Part shown: one piece after another, positions 40,922 to 49,851 of the stretch
How the letters are laid out: every line of letters begins with the position of its first letter
Numbering within the stretch: position 1 is the first letter of the stretch
Source: Halalkalibacter suaedae
GTDB lineage: Bacteria; Bacillota; Bacilli; Bacillales; Bacillaceae_D
Direction: 5' to 3'
DNA: 64,000 nucleotides
Assembly (NCBI RefSeq): GCF_017939705.1
Contig: NZ_JAGKSQ010000003.1
Span: forward strand, 310,001 to 374,000
Made by a program: the position numbers and the translations under genes
Notes under the pieces: generated by a model
What the model saw: the letters and a program-made list of their open reading frames with translations, nothing else
What the model was told of the DNA's origin: nothing
Databases searched by the model: none

Positions 40922-41039
40922 AGCGGACGGGATAGGTGGGCCGACTCCTGCAGGACATAAGGGCAAAATGGAAATCCACCGGCGAAGCCGGTTAGTTACA
41001 TGCCCTCCGGCGGGTGCGTGCCCCCCATCCCGGTAGCGG
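40922..41039 (+). repeat. Dispersed palindromic repeat, family B, copy 3
   Basis: 118 bp, very similar to 38292-38409. Central hairpin ACCGGC-GAA-GCCGGT is perfect here, compared with the degraded CTGGCAGAGCCAG of copy 2. It ends 45 bp from the gpr stop codon. Confidence 0.87.
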
Positions 41040-41083
41040 AGCCGAAGAGTCTTGCCATCGCAATTCTCCTCCACACAAAACAT

Positions 41084-42202
41084 TTAATGAGTATAACCGC
41101 CAACATTGCCTTGGTTAATACTCTCATGCAGAGCGGCATTCAAGCCAGCTGCAATCACATTTGCCATATCATCAATGAAAACGTCTACCTCTTTTGGAGT
41201 AACCATCAAATTATGGCCAAGTGGCGAAAGAACTTCTTGAATCAATTGACGCTTCTCTTGTTCGGGTAATGTACCAATCATCCCCATAATCGTTTCACGT
41301 TTCGATTCATCTGGAAGATCTTCATCAGTTAATACTCGTTTCTCTCCAAAAGTCATTCCAGCAGGTGCCAATGCCCTTGAAGGTGAATTCCCTTCACGCA
41401 TTTCTCGACCAAAATGCTTTAAGACATAATCAATCGTATCACTTGTAATTGAAACCGCATCAACGACTGTGGGGATACCTACAGCAATAACTGGAATCCC
41501 TAATGCTTCCTTACTAATTTCCTTTCTCTTGTTTCCAACACCACTTCCTGGATGAATGCCAGTATCAGAAATTTGAATCGTCGAATTCACTCGATCAATT
41601 GAGCGAGAAGCTAAGGCATCTATTGCAATAACGAAATCAGGTTTTGTCTTCTCAATAATTCCATAAATGACATCACTTGTTTCAATTCCAGTTAACCCCA
41701 TTACTCCTGGTGCTACGGCACTAACAGGACGAAAACCTTCCTGTACCTGCTCAGGTGCTAACTGAAATAAATGTCTTGTTACAAGTAAATTTTCTACGGC
41801 AATTGGTCCTAATGCATCTGGTGTAACATTCCAGTTCCCTAAACCAACCACAAGACAAGTATCTGACTGTTTAATTCCAACCTCTTTCATAAACGCACTA
41901 AATGAGTTAGCAAACACTCGCTCCATTTGTTCTTGCAGCTCAGTATCCTTTTTTCTGATGCCCTGTGCTTCAAACGTTAAATAATTTCCTGCTTTCTTAC
42001 CAAGACGCTTTGCTCCAACTTCATCAATCGTGACACGTGTTATTGATACCCCATCAATCGTTTCCTCTTTAACCTCAACACCATTAACAAGCCCCGTCGG
42101 TTGCTTATTATTTTTTTTATCCTGTTCAATAACCATTTGATGGGCTTCAACTGCTAAGTCTGTCCGGATTTGATACTGTTCAAGATTAATTTCTTCGCTC
42201 AT
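41084..42202 (-). CDS. gpr: Germination protease GPR
   Basis: Degrades small acid-soluble DNA-binding proteins during spore germination; made as a zymogen in the forespore. The short prosequence precedes the [14 protein letters not shown] segment around which the family self-processes. Further family segments are [17 protein letters not shown] and [13 protein letters not shown]. 372 residues, ACAGGAGTG start. Divergent from rpsT. Confidence 0.96.
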   Translation of the reverse strand: MSEEINLEQYQIRTDLAVEAHQMVIEQDKKNNKQPTGLVNGVEVKEETIDGVSITRVTIDEVGAKRLGKKAGNYLTFEAQGIRKKDTELQEQMERVFANSFSAFMKEVGIKQSDTCLVVGLGNWNVTPDALGPIAVENLLVTRHLFQLAPEQVQEGFRPVSAVAPGVMGLTGIETSDVIYGIIEKTKPDFVIAIDALASRSIDRVNSTIQISDTGIHPGSGVGNKRKEISKEALGIPVIAVGIPTVVDAVSITSDTIDYVLKHFGREMREGNSPSRALAPAGMTFGEKRVLTDEDLPDESKRETIMGMIGTLPEQEKRQLIQEVLSPLGHNLMVTPKEVDVFIDDMANVIAAGLNAALHESINQGNVGGYTH

Positions 42203-42288
42203 TTTTACACACTCCTGTCTATATTTATCTACCTTTTATCGTTTCCGTCGATTTATGTTTTCATTCTTCTATTGCAATTAGGTGCTGT

Positions 42289-42317
42289 TTTTGATAAAAT
42301 CCAATTTGTTGTATAAT
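42289..42317 (+). promoter_or_regulatory. Promoter of rpsT
   Basis: Perfect -10 TATAAT (42312-42317), 17-bp spacer, weak -35 TTTTGA (42289-42294). Leader of about 50 bases to rpsT. Confidence 0.65.
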
Positions 42318-42375
42318 CGCCTGAAAACAAGGTATTGAACCGTTCATGATAGGTGATAATCAGGAGGTGAAAGAT

Positions 42376-42639
42376 ATGCCAAATATTAAATCAGCCATTA
42401 AACGTGTAAAAACAAATGACAAGCGTCGTGCTCAAAACATTTCTGTGAAGTCTGCGTTACGTACAGCTATTAAGAACTTTGAAACTAAAGTTGAAGCTGG
42501 AGATGCAACTGCAGCTGCAGCTTACACTGAAGCTATTAAGAAGCTTGACAAAGCAGCTAATAAAGGACTTATTCATAAGAATGCCGCTTCACGTCAAAAG
42601 TCACGCTTAGCAAAAAAATTAAACGGACTTTCTGCTTAA
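42376..42639 (+). CDS. rpsT: 30S ribosomal protein S20
   Basis: Primary 16S rRNA-binding protein, 87 residues, basic and helical, starting [21 protein letters not shown] 42376 has a perfect CAGGAGGTGA site; the frame opens earlier without one. Monocistronic, between a promoter and a strong terminator. Confidence 0.97.
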   Translation: MPNIKSAIKRVKTNDKRRAQNISVKSALRTAIKNFETKVEAGDATAAAAYTEAIKKLDKAANKGLIHKNAASRQKSRLAKKLNGLSA

Positions 42640-42646
42640 TTTTCAA

Positions 42647-42672
42647 AACACACGATCATTTGATCGTGTGTT
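42647..42672. terminator. Terminator of rpsT, overlapping the holA stop
   Basis: AACACACGATCA (42647-42658) pairs perfectly with TGATCGTGTGTT (42661-42672), then T-run. The holA stop codon (42656-42658) is inside the left arm, so the hairpin may serve both convergent genes. Confidence 0.93.
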
Positions 42673-43690
42673 TTTTTCTGCTCGCTAATTTCATTAGTAA
42701 TAATTCAACTGCAAGAACTTTGTCCATTTTCCCTGACTTTATTGCAAAGTCTGTATCTGCAGCAGCCTCTAATAGCTCCAGAAGAAATTTATCTTCAAAA
42801 CGATTCATTTGTTGACTTGCTAATTTGACAACATATGGATGTAATTTCAGTTGTCCTGCCATTTGCTTTTGTGAATAAGATTGTCTGCTCATTTCCTTAA
42901 TTTGATAAAAGATTCTGAGCTGACGAGCAATTAGTGCTAAGATCTTTAGTGGTTCCTCTTTTTGTTTTAATAAATCATGATAGATCACCAACGCCTCATC
43001 TAATCGTTGCTTTACTGCAAAATCAATCAAAGCAAAGACATCCTGTTCAAGAGAGCGAGCAACAAGTAAATCAATTATGTCTTCATTAACAACTCCCTCA
43101 CTTCCAACATATAGCGAAAGTTTTTCCATTTCCGAGGCAAGTTGGAGCAAATTAACACCAACTCTTTCGACTAAATGTTCCTTCGCTTCCTTTGTTATCG
43201 TCATCTGTTTCTGTTGTGCTTGGTCCTCAAGCCATTGGTTTGTTGTCTGAACATCGAAGGGGACGCATTCAACAACTGTTGTCTTTTTTAAAGATTTGGT
43301 TATTTTCTTACGTTCATCAAGCTTTTCATATGGAGCTTGTACAATCAGAACCGATTCACTTGATGGATGCGAGAGATATTGTTCAAGTCGATCGAGATCA
43401 TGGTCCATCTTCGCCTCTTGCTTTTGACTAGTAACTAAGTTAAATTCTTTGACAATGACAACTTTTTTTCCACCAAGAAATGGGAACGTTTCAGCTTCCT
43501 CAATAGCTAAATCTAAAAGGGTATCTTGAATACTGTATGTAATTACATTTGAGTCATCAGTTGAACCAAGCACCTTTCTAACAATAGCTTGTACAACATC
43601 GTCCATTAAAAAGGACTGTGAACCATACATAAAATAAATCGGTTTAATCTTACCATTATCGATGTCTTTCTTTACTTGTAAATACGACAT
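42656..43690 (-). CDS. holA: DNA polymerase III subunit delta (HolA)
   Basis: Clamp-loader subunit that opens the sliding clamp. N-terminal AAA-like fold without a functional Walker A (IKPIYFMYGSQSFLMDDVV), and C-terminal helical domain with EEPLKILALIARQLRIFYQI. Start set at ATG 43688-43690 with GAGGT nine bases before; an ATG five codons upstream has none. Conserved place near comEC and rpsT. Confidence 0.95.
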   Translation of the reverse strand: MSYLQVKKDIDNGKIKPIYFMYGSQSFLMDDVVQAIVRKVLGSTDDSNVITYSIQDTLLDLAIEEAETFPFLGGKKVVIVKEFNLVTSQKQEAKMDHDLDRLEQYLSHPSSESVLIVQAPYEKLDERKKITKSLKKTTVVECVPFDVQTTNQWLEDQAQQKQMTITKEAKEHLVERVGVNLLQLASEMEKLSLYVGSEGVVNEDIIDLLVARSLEQDVFALIDFAVKQRLDEALVIYHDLLKQKEEPLKILALIARQLRIFYQIKEMSRQSYSQKQMAGQLKLHPYVVKLASQQMNRFEDKFLLELLEAAADTDFAIKSGKMDKVLAVELLLMKLASRKKHTIK

Positions 43691-44058
43691 TTGCCCATAC
43701 CTCATTTATCTGGTCATTTAATGCGAAATAACCGCCTATTCTTAGCTTAGACAATGAGCGAACAAATAACAAGTGATTAATAAAGGGACCTATACCGAAA
43801 CGGTCAGGCCCCCATTTATGATAAACGCCATGCAGCGCGACCCCGGGAATTCCCGCCCATGACGATAACCAATAATCAGCTTTCAATATTTATAGTATCC
43901 TATGCAGACATAAACTATAGGTGACAACTCTTTACAGTAGAGTTAATGATCTGACAATCTTATGAACATTAGGGAATAATGGAACGTTTTCATTTGAACC
44001 GATCTAGCTTTTTTTAGGCACTTAGCTTATACTAATGATGGAAAAGGAGGGGTGCCAG
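43691..44058. other. Gap between holA and yqzM
   Basis: Divergent intergenic region. It includes a GC-richer part (about 43795-43870, with CCCGGGAATTCCCG) unlike the rest, possibly a degraded repeat. A minus-strand frame at 43656-43886 overlaps holA out of frame and is probably not a gene. Confidence 0.5.
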
Positions 44059-44196
44059 ATGAATCATTTTGAAAAAGAAGTACAAAGTAAACGTAATGAT
44101 GCGATTGACTCTGGTGTTGCCTTTGGTGTTTCATTTGGTTTCTTTGCCGTTATTTTCATCATTGCTTCAGTAATTGATGTTGCTTCGGCATTTTAA
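44059..44196 (+). CDS. yqzM: YqzM family small membrane protein
   Basis: 45 residues starting MNHFEKEVQSKRNDAIDSGV, with a single C-terminal transmembrane helix (FGVSFGFFAVIFIIASVIDV). ATG behind a perfect AAGGAGGGG site. The sequence and the location between comEC and holA match B. subtilis YqzM. Function unknown. Followed by a bidirectional terminator. Confidence 0.88.
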   Translation: MNHFEKEVQSKRNDAIDSGVAFGVSFGFFAVIFIIASVIDVASAF

Positions 44197-44218
44197 AACC
44201 GAATAAAAGGCAATTCAA

Positions 44219-44257
44219 AAAAAGAGGATGATCCCCCTCAAGGGATATCCTCTTTTT
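44219..44257. terminator. Bidirectional terminator yqzM / comEC
   Basis: AAAAAGAGGAT (44219-44229) pairs with ATCCTCTTTTT (44247-44257), with an inner TCCC/GGGA. The comEC stop lies in its right arm. Confidence 0.92.
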
Positions 44258-46553
44258 ATTTTTTGGCCTTTGTTAATTTGATCATTCCATTTCTTAGCTC
44301 CAATTGGACTGCACCATCTTGGTCACTTCGCCAAACTTTGATGTTATCTGTTTCAAGCCTTGAGAGAACATCAGGATTAGGATGACCGTAGTGATTGTTT
44401 CTTCCTACTGAGATAAGGGCTCCTTTTGGTTTTAATTGTTCAAGTAATGCTTCTGTTGTAGATGTTTTGCTGCCATGATGACCCACTTTAAGAAGATCGA
44501 CTTGAAGATTTGGATATCGGTTGAGTAATCCTTTTTCTCCTTCTTCCTCAAGATCACCTGTAAACAGTACGGAAACACCCTCTACTTGAGCTAAAATGAC
44601 GATTGATCGTTCGTTTAATCCATTTATGACTCCAGAGGGCGACAGTACTTTAAATTGAGACACACCTACATTCCATTCGAAACCATCCTCTACATATTTA
44701 ATCTTTGCTCCTTTTTTAACTAATTGACTTAAAATCTCCTTTTCTAAATCACCTTCAATCACACCGGGACTGTAGAGAACCGTTTCAATGAAAAAAGATT
44801 TGGCGACTTCCTTTGCCCCTCCAATATGATCTGCATGTCCATGTGTAAGGACGAGACTATCTATATGCCTAATTCCTCTTTGTTTGAGTGCTGGTACAAC
44901 GATATCCGCTCCGACATCAAATGTTCTTCTTCTAACCCTCCATTCTTCCTCAGCAAAGATAGATGGGGTTCCACCCGTATCAATTAAATACACTGCTTGT
45001 CGATATGGAAGTTCAATTAAAAAGCTATCTCCCTGACCAACATCAATCATTGTTATTTTCGCATTTGGATTTAAATAAGGGAGAAACATTTGAATAGAAA
45101 TCAAGCTTGCACTAATAACAACAGAGGACCAGATTAAGACCTTCTTATTTCCTTCCCATCCAAGAAAACCAATAAGCATCGCGATGTAGAGACTAATTAT
45201 AGTTAGGACATCTGGCTTGCCTATGACTAGGGTAGCAAACCTCGAATTAGAAAACAGTAGTAAGACTTGATGCATAGGAGGAATGATCACATCAAGTAGC
45301 ATGAACGGAAGATTTAAGGTAGTCGTCACGAAGGATAAGAAAAAGCCAGCAAAGGTTAATGGCAAAATAATCATTGTAATAAAAGGAATATATACTAAGT
45401 TAATCGGTAGACTGAGCCATGGGATTTCAAATATGTGTAGAAGTAATATAGGAAGTGAGAGGCATTGCGAAATAAGAGTGACAATGAGTAGCTGGATCGT
45501 CCTTGATTGGTATGTCCGAATTTTCTTCGCCGAAACAATCAACCCAAAAGAAACTAAAAAAGACAATTGAAAGCCTAGCTGAAACAAGACATATGGTTCA
45601 ATACTTAAATAAGCCAAATAGACGAGAATAATGCCAGCGATTGGAGGAGGTCTTTTTCTAAGCCTTAAACAGAGAAGAACAACCATCGTCATAAGGGACG
45701 CTCTGATTACAGAAGGGGCCGCTCCTGCTACGAAAATATAGAAAGGTAAAAAGATAAGCAAAATGTCAATTGTACGCTCTCTCGTCAAGCCAAAACGAAT
45801 GAAAGCATAAAACAAACCAGAAACAATCATTCCGACGTGAAGACCAGAAACAGCCAAAAGATGAATCACACCCAATCGCTGATAAGCCTCTAATACACCC
45901 TCATCCATACTTGTCCGACTTCCAAACAATAATGCTTGAACAATCCCGATAACTTCAACGTCAACGATTGCTTCGATTCGATTCATTTGTTGCTGACGCC
46001 AGCTTTGCAAAGACATCATAAAAGAACGAGAATGTTGCTTACACTCGATTCCATTATCTTCTATGTAGTAAACCCAAAAAATTCCTTGTTCCTTTAAATA
46101 ACGTGCATAATCAAATTGATTGAAATTCGTTGGGGGATTAGGTGGGGTTAACGTTCCCTTAAGACGACAGGAATCTCCGGGAGATAATCGTTCTGCTTGA
46201 TCCTTTTTCTCCGGATTACTTAAAAAGGCCTGAACATGGACCTGTTCGTTTTTCTCTGTAAGAAACCGCATTGATAAACGATCCCCGTCAAGGTCCGGAA
46301 TCGAGTGAATCGTGCCAAACAACTCCTGTTCACCTTCCTCCAGTCGCGTTTGGTTTTCAGCGGCAGACAACCCGATCAAATAATACGTAACAAGTGGTAG
46401 AAACGTGAATAAGAGAACAATCCGAAAATGCTTATAAAAGAGAATAGGCAAGAGAAATAAAAGTATAATCGAGGGAATGCTCGGTCCTCTTAGAGCAAAT
46501 ATCAGACCGAGCGTTGCAGATACTGGTAGAAGCGGTAGAAAACGGACAATCAT
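44256..46553 (-). CDS. comEC: DNA internalization competence protein ComEC/Rec2
   Basis: Forms the channel that carries single-stranded DNA across the membrane during transformation. N-terminal membrane segments and OB-like DUF4131 region (about 1-180), the Competence domain with many helices (about 200-480; GVIHLLAVSGLHVGM), and a C-terminal metallo-beta-lactamase-type domain with LTHGHADHIGGA and KVGHHGSKTST, probably the strand-degrading nuclease. 765 residues, full length. Overlaps comEB by 4 bp. Confidence 0.96.
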   Translation of the reverse strand: MIVRFLPLLPVSATLGLIFALRGPSIPSIILLFLLPILFYKHFRIVLLFTFLPLVTYYLIGLSAAENQTRLEEGEQELFGTIHSIPDLDGDRLSMRFLTEKNEQVHVQAFLSNPEKKDQAERLSPGDSCRLKGTLTPPNPPTNFNQFDYARYLKEQGIFWVYYIEDNGIECKQHSRSFMMSLQSWRQQQMNRIEAIVDVEVIGIVQALLFGSRTSMDEGVLEAYQRLGVIHLLAVSGLHVGMIVSGLFYAFIRFGLTRERTIDILLIFLPFYIFVAGAAPSVIRASLMTMVVLLCLRLRKRPPPIAGIILVYLAYLSIEPYVLFQLGFQLSFLVSFGLIVSAKKIRTYQSRTIQLLIVTLISQCLSLPILLLHIFEIPWLSLPINLVYIPFITMIILPLTFAGFFLSFVTTTLNLPFMLLDVIIPPMHQVLLLFSNSRFATLVIGKPDVLTIISLYIAMLIGFLGWEGNKKVLIWSSVVISASLISIQMFLPYLNPNAKITMIDVGQGDSFLIELPYRQAVYLIDTGGTPSIFAEEEWRVRRRTFDVGADIVVPALKQRGIRHIDSLVLTHGHADHIGGAKEVAKSFFIETVLYSPGVIEGDLEKEILSQLVKKGAKIKYVEDGFEWNVGVSQFKVLSPSGVINGLNERSIVILAQVEGVSVLFTGDLEEEGEKGLLNRYPNLQVDLLKVGHHGSKTSTTEALLEQLKPKGALISVGRNNHYGHPNPDVLSRLETDNIKVWRSDQDGAVQLELRNGMIKLTKAKK

Positions 46554-47134
46554 TTTGAATGGAGGAATGAAGTAGCTTCAAAGAGCGATCTCGCTTCATG
46601 CTTAAGTTCTAACATTTCTTGTTCGTCTAAACCAACCTTATCTAATCTATCAATTAAAGTGGATATAAATTGTTGCTTTTCTTCATGCTTTTGGTCAAAA
46701 CTCATCGTTTCTAATTGAACCTGTTTCACAATTACTCCCGCATCCTTGAACATTTCAATTGCGTAAGGATGGTTTTTATAGTCCTGTGAATAGTAAATAT
46801 TCTTAATTCCCGCTTGAATAATTGCTTTTGAGCAATGCACACAAGGAAAATGAGTAACATACAATTCAGCACCGGTGGTCGCGACGCCAAATTTAGCACA
46901 TTGTAATAACGCATTCACCTCTGCGTGAACTGTTCTTATACAATGATTATCGACAACATAGCAACCTTCATCGATACAATGTGCCCCTCCAGAAACTGAG
47001 CCATTATATCCACCTGCTATAATACGCTTGTCCCTTACAATCGTTGCACCCACCATTAATCTTTCACACGTGCTTCTTAATGCTAATAAATGACTTTGTG
47101 CCATGAAATATTGATCCCAAGCAATTCTCTCCAT
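46550..47134 (-). CDS. comEB: ComE operon protein 2, dCMP deaminase family
   Basis: Zinc deaminase of the dCMP type, with HAEVNALLQCAKF and PCVHCSKAII zinc motifs and an RSTCERLMVGATIV start region. It may convert dCMP to dUMP; it is not essential for transformation in B. subtilis. 194 residues with a C-terminal helical extension. Strong GAAGGAGTG site; overlaps comEC. Confidence 0.94.
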   Translation of the reverse strand: MERIAWDQYFMAQSHLLALRSTCERLMVGATIVRDKRIIAGGYNGSVSGGAHCIDEGCYVVDNHCIRTVHAEVNALLQCAKFGVATTGAELYVTHFPCVHCSKAIIQAGIKNIYYSQDYKNHPYAIEMFKDAGVIVKQVQLETMSFDQKHEEKQQFISTLIDRLDKVGLDEQEMLELKHEARSLFEATSFLHSK

Positions 47135-47192
47135 CTTCTACACTCCTTCACCTTATGTCTTTTGATATTTTCTATTATAACTGGATAATCGA

Positions 47193-47810
47193 TTAGTGGA
47201 ACACAACAAATCCTTCAAGCTTCTCAAGAGACTTTATTCCAATCCCAGAAACGTTGAGTAAATCATTCATCTCTTTAAAAGGACCATTTTCTTCTCTATA
47301 TGCAATGATCGCTTCTGCCTTTGTCGGACCAATTCCAGGTAGCTGTTGTAATTCTGTTTCATCTACCGTATTGATCTTGATCTTTCCTTCTTCCTTAGTA
47401 TCGGTTTGACCCACTGCTACAGCTTCACCTACTCCCTCTTCTCCAACCGTCGGCACATAGACAACCATTTCATCGACTAGTAACTGGGCTAAATTCAGTT
47501 GCCTTTCATCAGCATCTTCTGTAAACCCTCCAGCTTCTTTGATCGCTTCGTAAACTCGACTCCCCCTAGGTAGTTGATACACATTGGGCTGCTGTATAGC
47601 CCCCTTTATATCGATCATTATAAAGGGCTCCTCAATTGTTTCAATTTCGTCAAGAGCCTCTCCTTCATCTAACGATTCAGCTGAGGAGGACCAGTCGATC
47701 GTTGTCGCCTCATCTGTATCTTGATTGTGGAGATATAAAAGGATTCCAACTATTATCACGGCAATACCAAGCATTACTTTCCACATCTCACCTTGAATGT
47801 TCTTGATCAT
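47193..47810 (-). CDS. comEA: DNA-binding competence protein ComEA
   Basis: Membrane-anchored receptor for double-stranded DNA. Anchor helix (VMLGIAVIIVGILLYL), acidic linker, a SLBB-like oligomerisation domain (IDIKGAIQQPNVYQLPRGSR) and C-terminal helix-hairpin-helix DNA-binding domain (LQQLPGIGPTKAEAIIAYR). Start at ATG 47808-47810 behind AAAGGATG; the frame extends upstream into the divergent gene's start, which argues against the longer form. Confidence 0.94.
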   Translation of the reverse strand: MIKNIQGEMWKVMLGIAVIIVGILLYLHNQDTDEATTIDWSSSAESLDEGEALDEIETIEEPFIMIDIKGAIQQPNVYQLPRGSRVYEAIKEAGGFTEDADERQLNLAQLLVDEMVVYVPTVGEEGVGEAVAVGQTDTKEEGKIKINTVDETELQQLPGIGPTKAEAIIAYREENGPFKEMNDLLNVSGIGIKSLEKLEGFVVFH

Positions 47811-47870
47811 TTCCACCACATCCTTTATTCTGTTATACAGATAACTTTTTATTGAAAGAGGCGAATATTC

Positions 47871-48125
47871 ATGGCCGTACACTTACAAATAGCAGAACAA
47901 GTAAAGAACCATCGTCAAGCACAGAAGGATTTTCTCGCTTTAGATGCCGCTAGAGAGCAAGCAATTGAAGCGGTTTTTCAACTTGCCAAAGCCGGCAAGC
48001 CGTTTCAAACAAATGAAATTAACCAGATTACAAATGAAATGAATCAGATCGCTACTCGGTTTCAGTTCCCTGCTAGAAAACAGGTAACAATTGAAATGAT
48101 CAACCAATTCCTCACTCGTAACTAA
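47871..48125 (+). CDS. DUF2533-like small protein
   Basis: 84 residues, soluble and helical, starting MAVHLQIAEQVKNHRQAQKD and including LALDAAREQAIEAVFQLAKA. It resembles the Bacillus-restricted DUF2533 family, assigned from memory. Function unknown. Divergent from comEA with about 60 bp between, and 94 bp before comER in the same direction. Confidence 0.78.
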   Translation: MAVHLQIAEQVKNHRQAQKDFLALDAAREQAIEAVFQLAKAGKPFQTNEINQITNEMNQIATRFQFPARKQVTIEMINQFLTRN

Positions 48126-48219
48126 TATTATCCAATTCTTTTGGCATATCATCGGAGCTACCTTCATACGTTTAGTCATGACGTGTTCGTGAAAATGTAA
48201 ATGCGGGAGGGAGTCTACC

Positions 48220-49059
48220 ATGAAAATAGGAGTCATTGGAACAGGAAGTATGGGTACGATCTTACTTGAGTCATTTATTGAATCAGGTGTTTGTTTAGAG
48301 AACCAGCTTCTTATTACTAATCGTACACTTGAAAAAGCAACAGCCTTGTCAGAACGATTCCCCGTTCTAGAGGTTGTCCAAGAATCTACGGATGTCGTCC
48401 GCCAATGCGATGTCATATTCCTATGTGTTAAACCGTTACAATTTCCAGGTGCGTTAGAAGAAATTGCCCCTTATTGTGAGGAAAATAAGCTTCTTATTTC
48501 AATTACAAGTCCGATCTCAGTTACTCAACTTGAAGAGATGGTGGATTGCAAAGTTGCGAGGGCAATTCCAAGTATTCTAAACCGAGCCTTAACCGGTTCT
48601 TCCCTTTTAAGCTTTGGCAAACGATGTACCTCAGAGGATCGTTATTTCTTAACTAATCTAATGTCATCCATTTCCAAGCCATTGTTAATTGATGAAGATA
48701 TTACTCGGGTGTCTTCAGATATCGTTAGCTGCGGTCCTGCTTTTATTAGCTATATCCTTCAACAATTTATTGATGGGGCCGTACGTCAAACAAATATCTC
48801 AAAGGAAGATGCGACAACACTAGCGACAAATATGATGATTGGTATGGGGAAGTTACTTGAAAAAGGGCATTACACATTACCAACTTTACAAAAAAGGGTG
48901 TGTGTTCCTGGGGGAATTACTGGTGAAGGGATTAAAGTACTTGAGAATGAAATTGGTCCGATGTTTGATCACCTCTTCCAACAAACACATGCTAAATATT
49001 ACGAGGATCAAGAACTAATAACAGAATCATTATTAGAAAAGACTAAAGGAAGAAGCTAA
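48220..49059 (+). CDS. comER: Late competence protein ComER (ProC family)
   Basis: Member of the pyrroline-5-carboxylate reductase family, with N-terminal Rossmann motif IGVIGTGSMGTILLESF and the C-terminal dimer domain with CVPGGITGEGIKVLE. Divergent to comEABC as in B. subtilis, where it is not needed for transformation; roles in sporulation have been proposed. 279 residues, GGGAGGGAG site. Its stop codon sits in the loop of a terminator. Confidence 0.93.
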   Translation: MKIGVIGTGSMGTILLESFIESGVCLENQLLITNRTLEKATALSERFPVLEVVQESTDVVRQCDVIFLCVKPLQFPGALEEIAPYCEENKLLISITSPISVTQLEEMVDCKVARAIPSILNRALTGSSLLSFGKRCTSEDRYFLTNLMSSISKPLLIDEDITRVSSDIVSCGPAFISYILQQFIDGAVRQTNISKEDATTLATNMMIGMGKLLEKGHYTLPTLQKRVCVPGGITGEGIKVLENEIGPMFDHLFQQTHAKYYEDQELITESLLEKTKGRS

Positions 49060-49069
49060 TGCTTCTTCC
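49048..49069 (+). terminator. Terminator containing the comER stop codon
   Basis: GGAAGAAGC (49048-49056) pairs perfectly with GCTTCTTCC (49061-49069); the TAA stop lies in the loop. A T-rich stretch follows. Confidence 0.85.
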
Positions 49070-49101
49070 TTTATCTTTCTCTTTTGTTGCCAAAATTCCT
49101 T

Positions 49102-49851
49102 CTACTTTTTTCTCGCACAAAAAAATATTCTTTCACTTTCAGCTGTCGGGGGCTTCTCTTCAAAGTCTGCAGTGATTGAATCGATAACAAAGCCAGCATC
49201 TGTTAACCATTTACGATAATCGTCTATTGAAAAGGTTCGCTGATTATGTACTTCCTCAAAACGCCGATATTTGCCATCCTCTTCTAACACAAAAAACGTT
49301 AATTCATGTTCAACACTTGCTGGATGCTCTCCTTCAAATGATGTCCAAATATAAGAAATATCCTCTCTATCGTCTGCAAAGGTTTGACCGATATAACCTT
49401 GTTCAACTTTAAATAGGGAATGAACATCAAAAATCAGTACTCCACCATACTCTAAACAATCGAAAATACGCTGAAATGTTTGCTTAACTTCTTCTTCACT
49501 TTTCAAGTAATTTAAAGAGTCACAGAGAATGGTAACCAATTGGTATGTTCCGACGACATCTAGTTCTGCCATCGATTGTTGTAGTAAAATAGGCGTGAAG
49601 GAGGATTGCTCACATTTATCGCGAGCAATCGTTAACATCTCTCCTGAAAGATCAACACCCGCTACCGCAGCACCTCTATTGTGTAAGCGAAGAATAACCT
49701 CACCTGTACCGCAGCCAATATCTAGAACCGTTAATCCCTTTAATGTTTGATTATGGCGATAAAATTGTTGCTGTACATAGTCGATCCACTTATCATAAGG
49801 GGCCTCGGACATTAGCTGATCATAATATGCTGCAAACGATTGATAACTCAT
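49102..49851 (-). CDS. yqeM: Class I SAM-dependent methyltransferase YqeM
   Basis: Methyltransferase with unknown substrate. Motif I VLDIGCGTGEVILRLHNRGA, motif II GVDLSGEM, and a C-terminal part resembling small-molecule methyltransferases. Start ATG 49849-49851 with CAGGAGTAGA. Its start overlaps the end of the S1-domain gene (ATGA-type). Last gene of the yqeG-yqeM operon. Sequence and location fit B. subtilis yqeM. Confidence 0.93.
   Translation of the reverse strand: MSYQSFAAYYDQLMSEAPYDKWIDYVQQQFYRHNQTLKGLTVLDIGCGTGEVILRLHNRGAAVAGVDLSGEMLTIARDKCEQSSFTPILLQQSMAELDVVGTYQLVTILCDSLNYLKSEEEVKQTFQRIFDCLEYGGVLIFDVHSLFKVEQGYIGQTFADDREDISYIWTSFEGEHPASVEHELTFFVLEEDGKYRRFEEVHNQRTFSIDDYRKWLTDAGFVIDSITADFEEKPPTAESERIFFCARKK

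Larger units (their letters stand above)
40007..41083. other. 1.1-kb non-coding gap spoIIP-gpr
   Basis: No credible gene. It contains a terminator (40121-40162), a small hairpin repeat (40260-40292), four palindromes (40466-40644), a half copy of the small hairpin (about 40725-40750, CACTTTTTCAGTGGCCTCT) and a family B repeat (40922-41039). In B. subtilis gpr and spoIIP are neighbours. Confidence 0.65.

Noticed and set aside
43656-43886. 76-codon minus-strand frame beside holA
   Set aside because: Overlaps the holA start out of frame, has no clear ribosome site and lies in a GC-richer, possibly repeat-derived segment.
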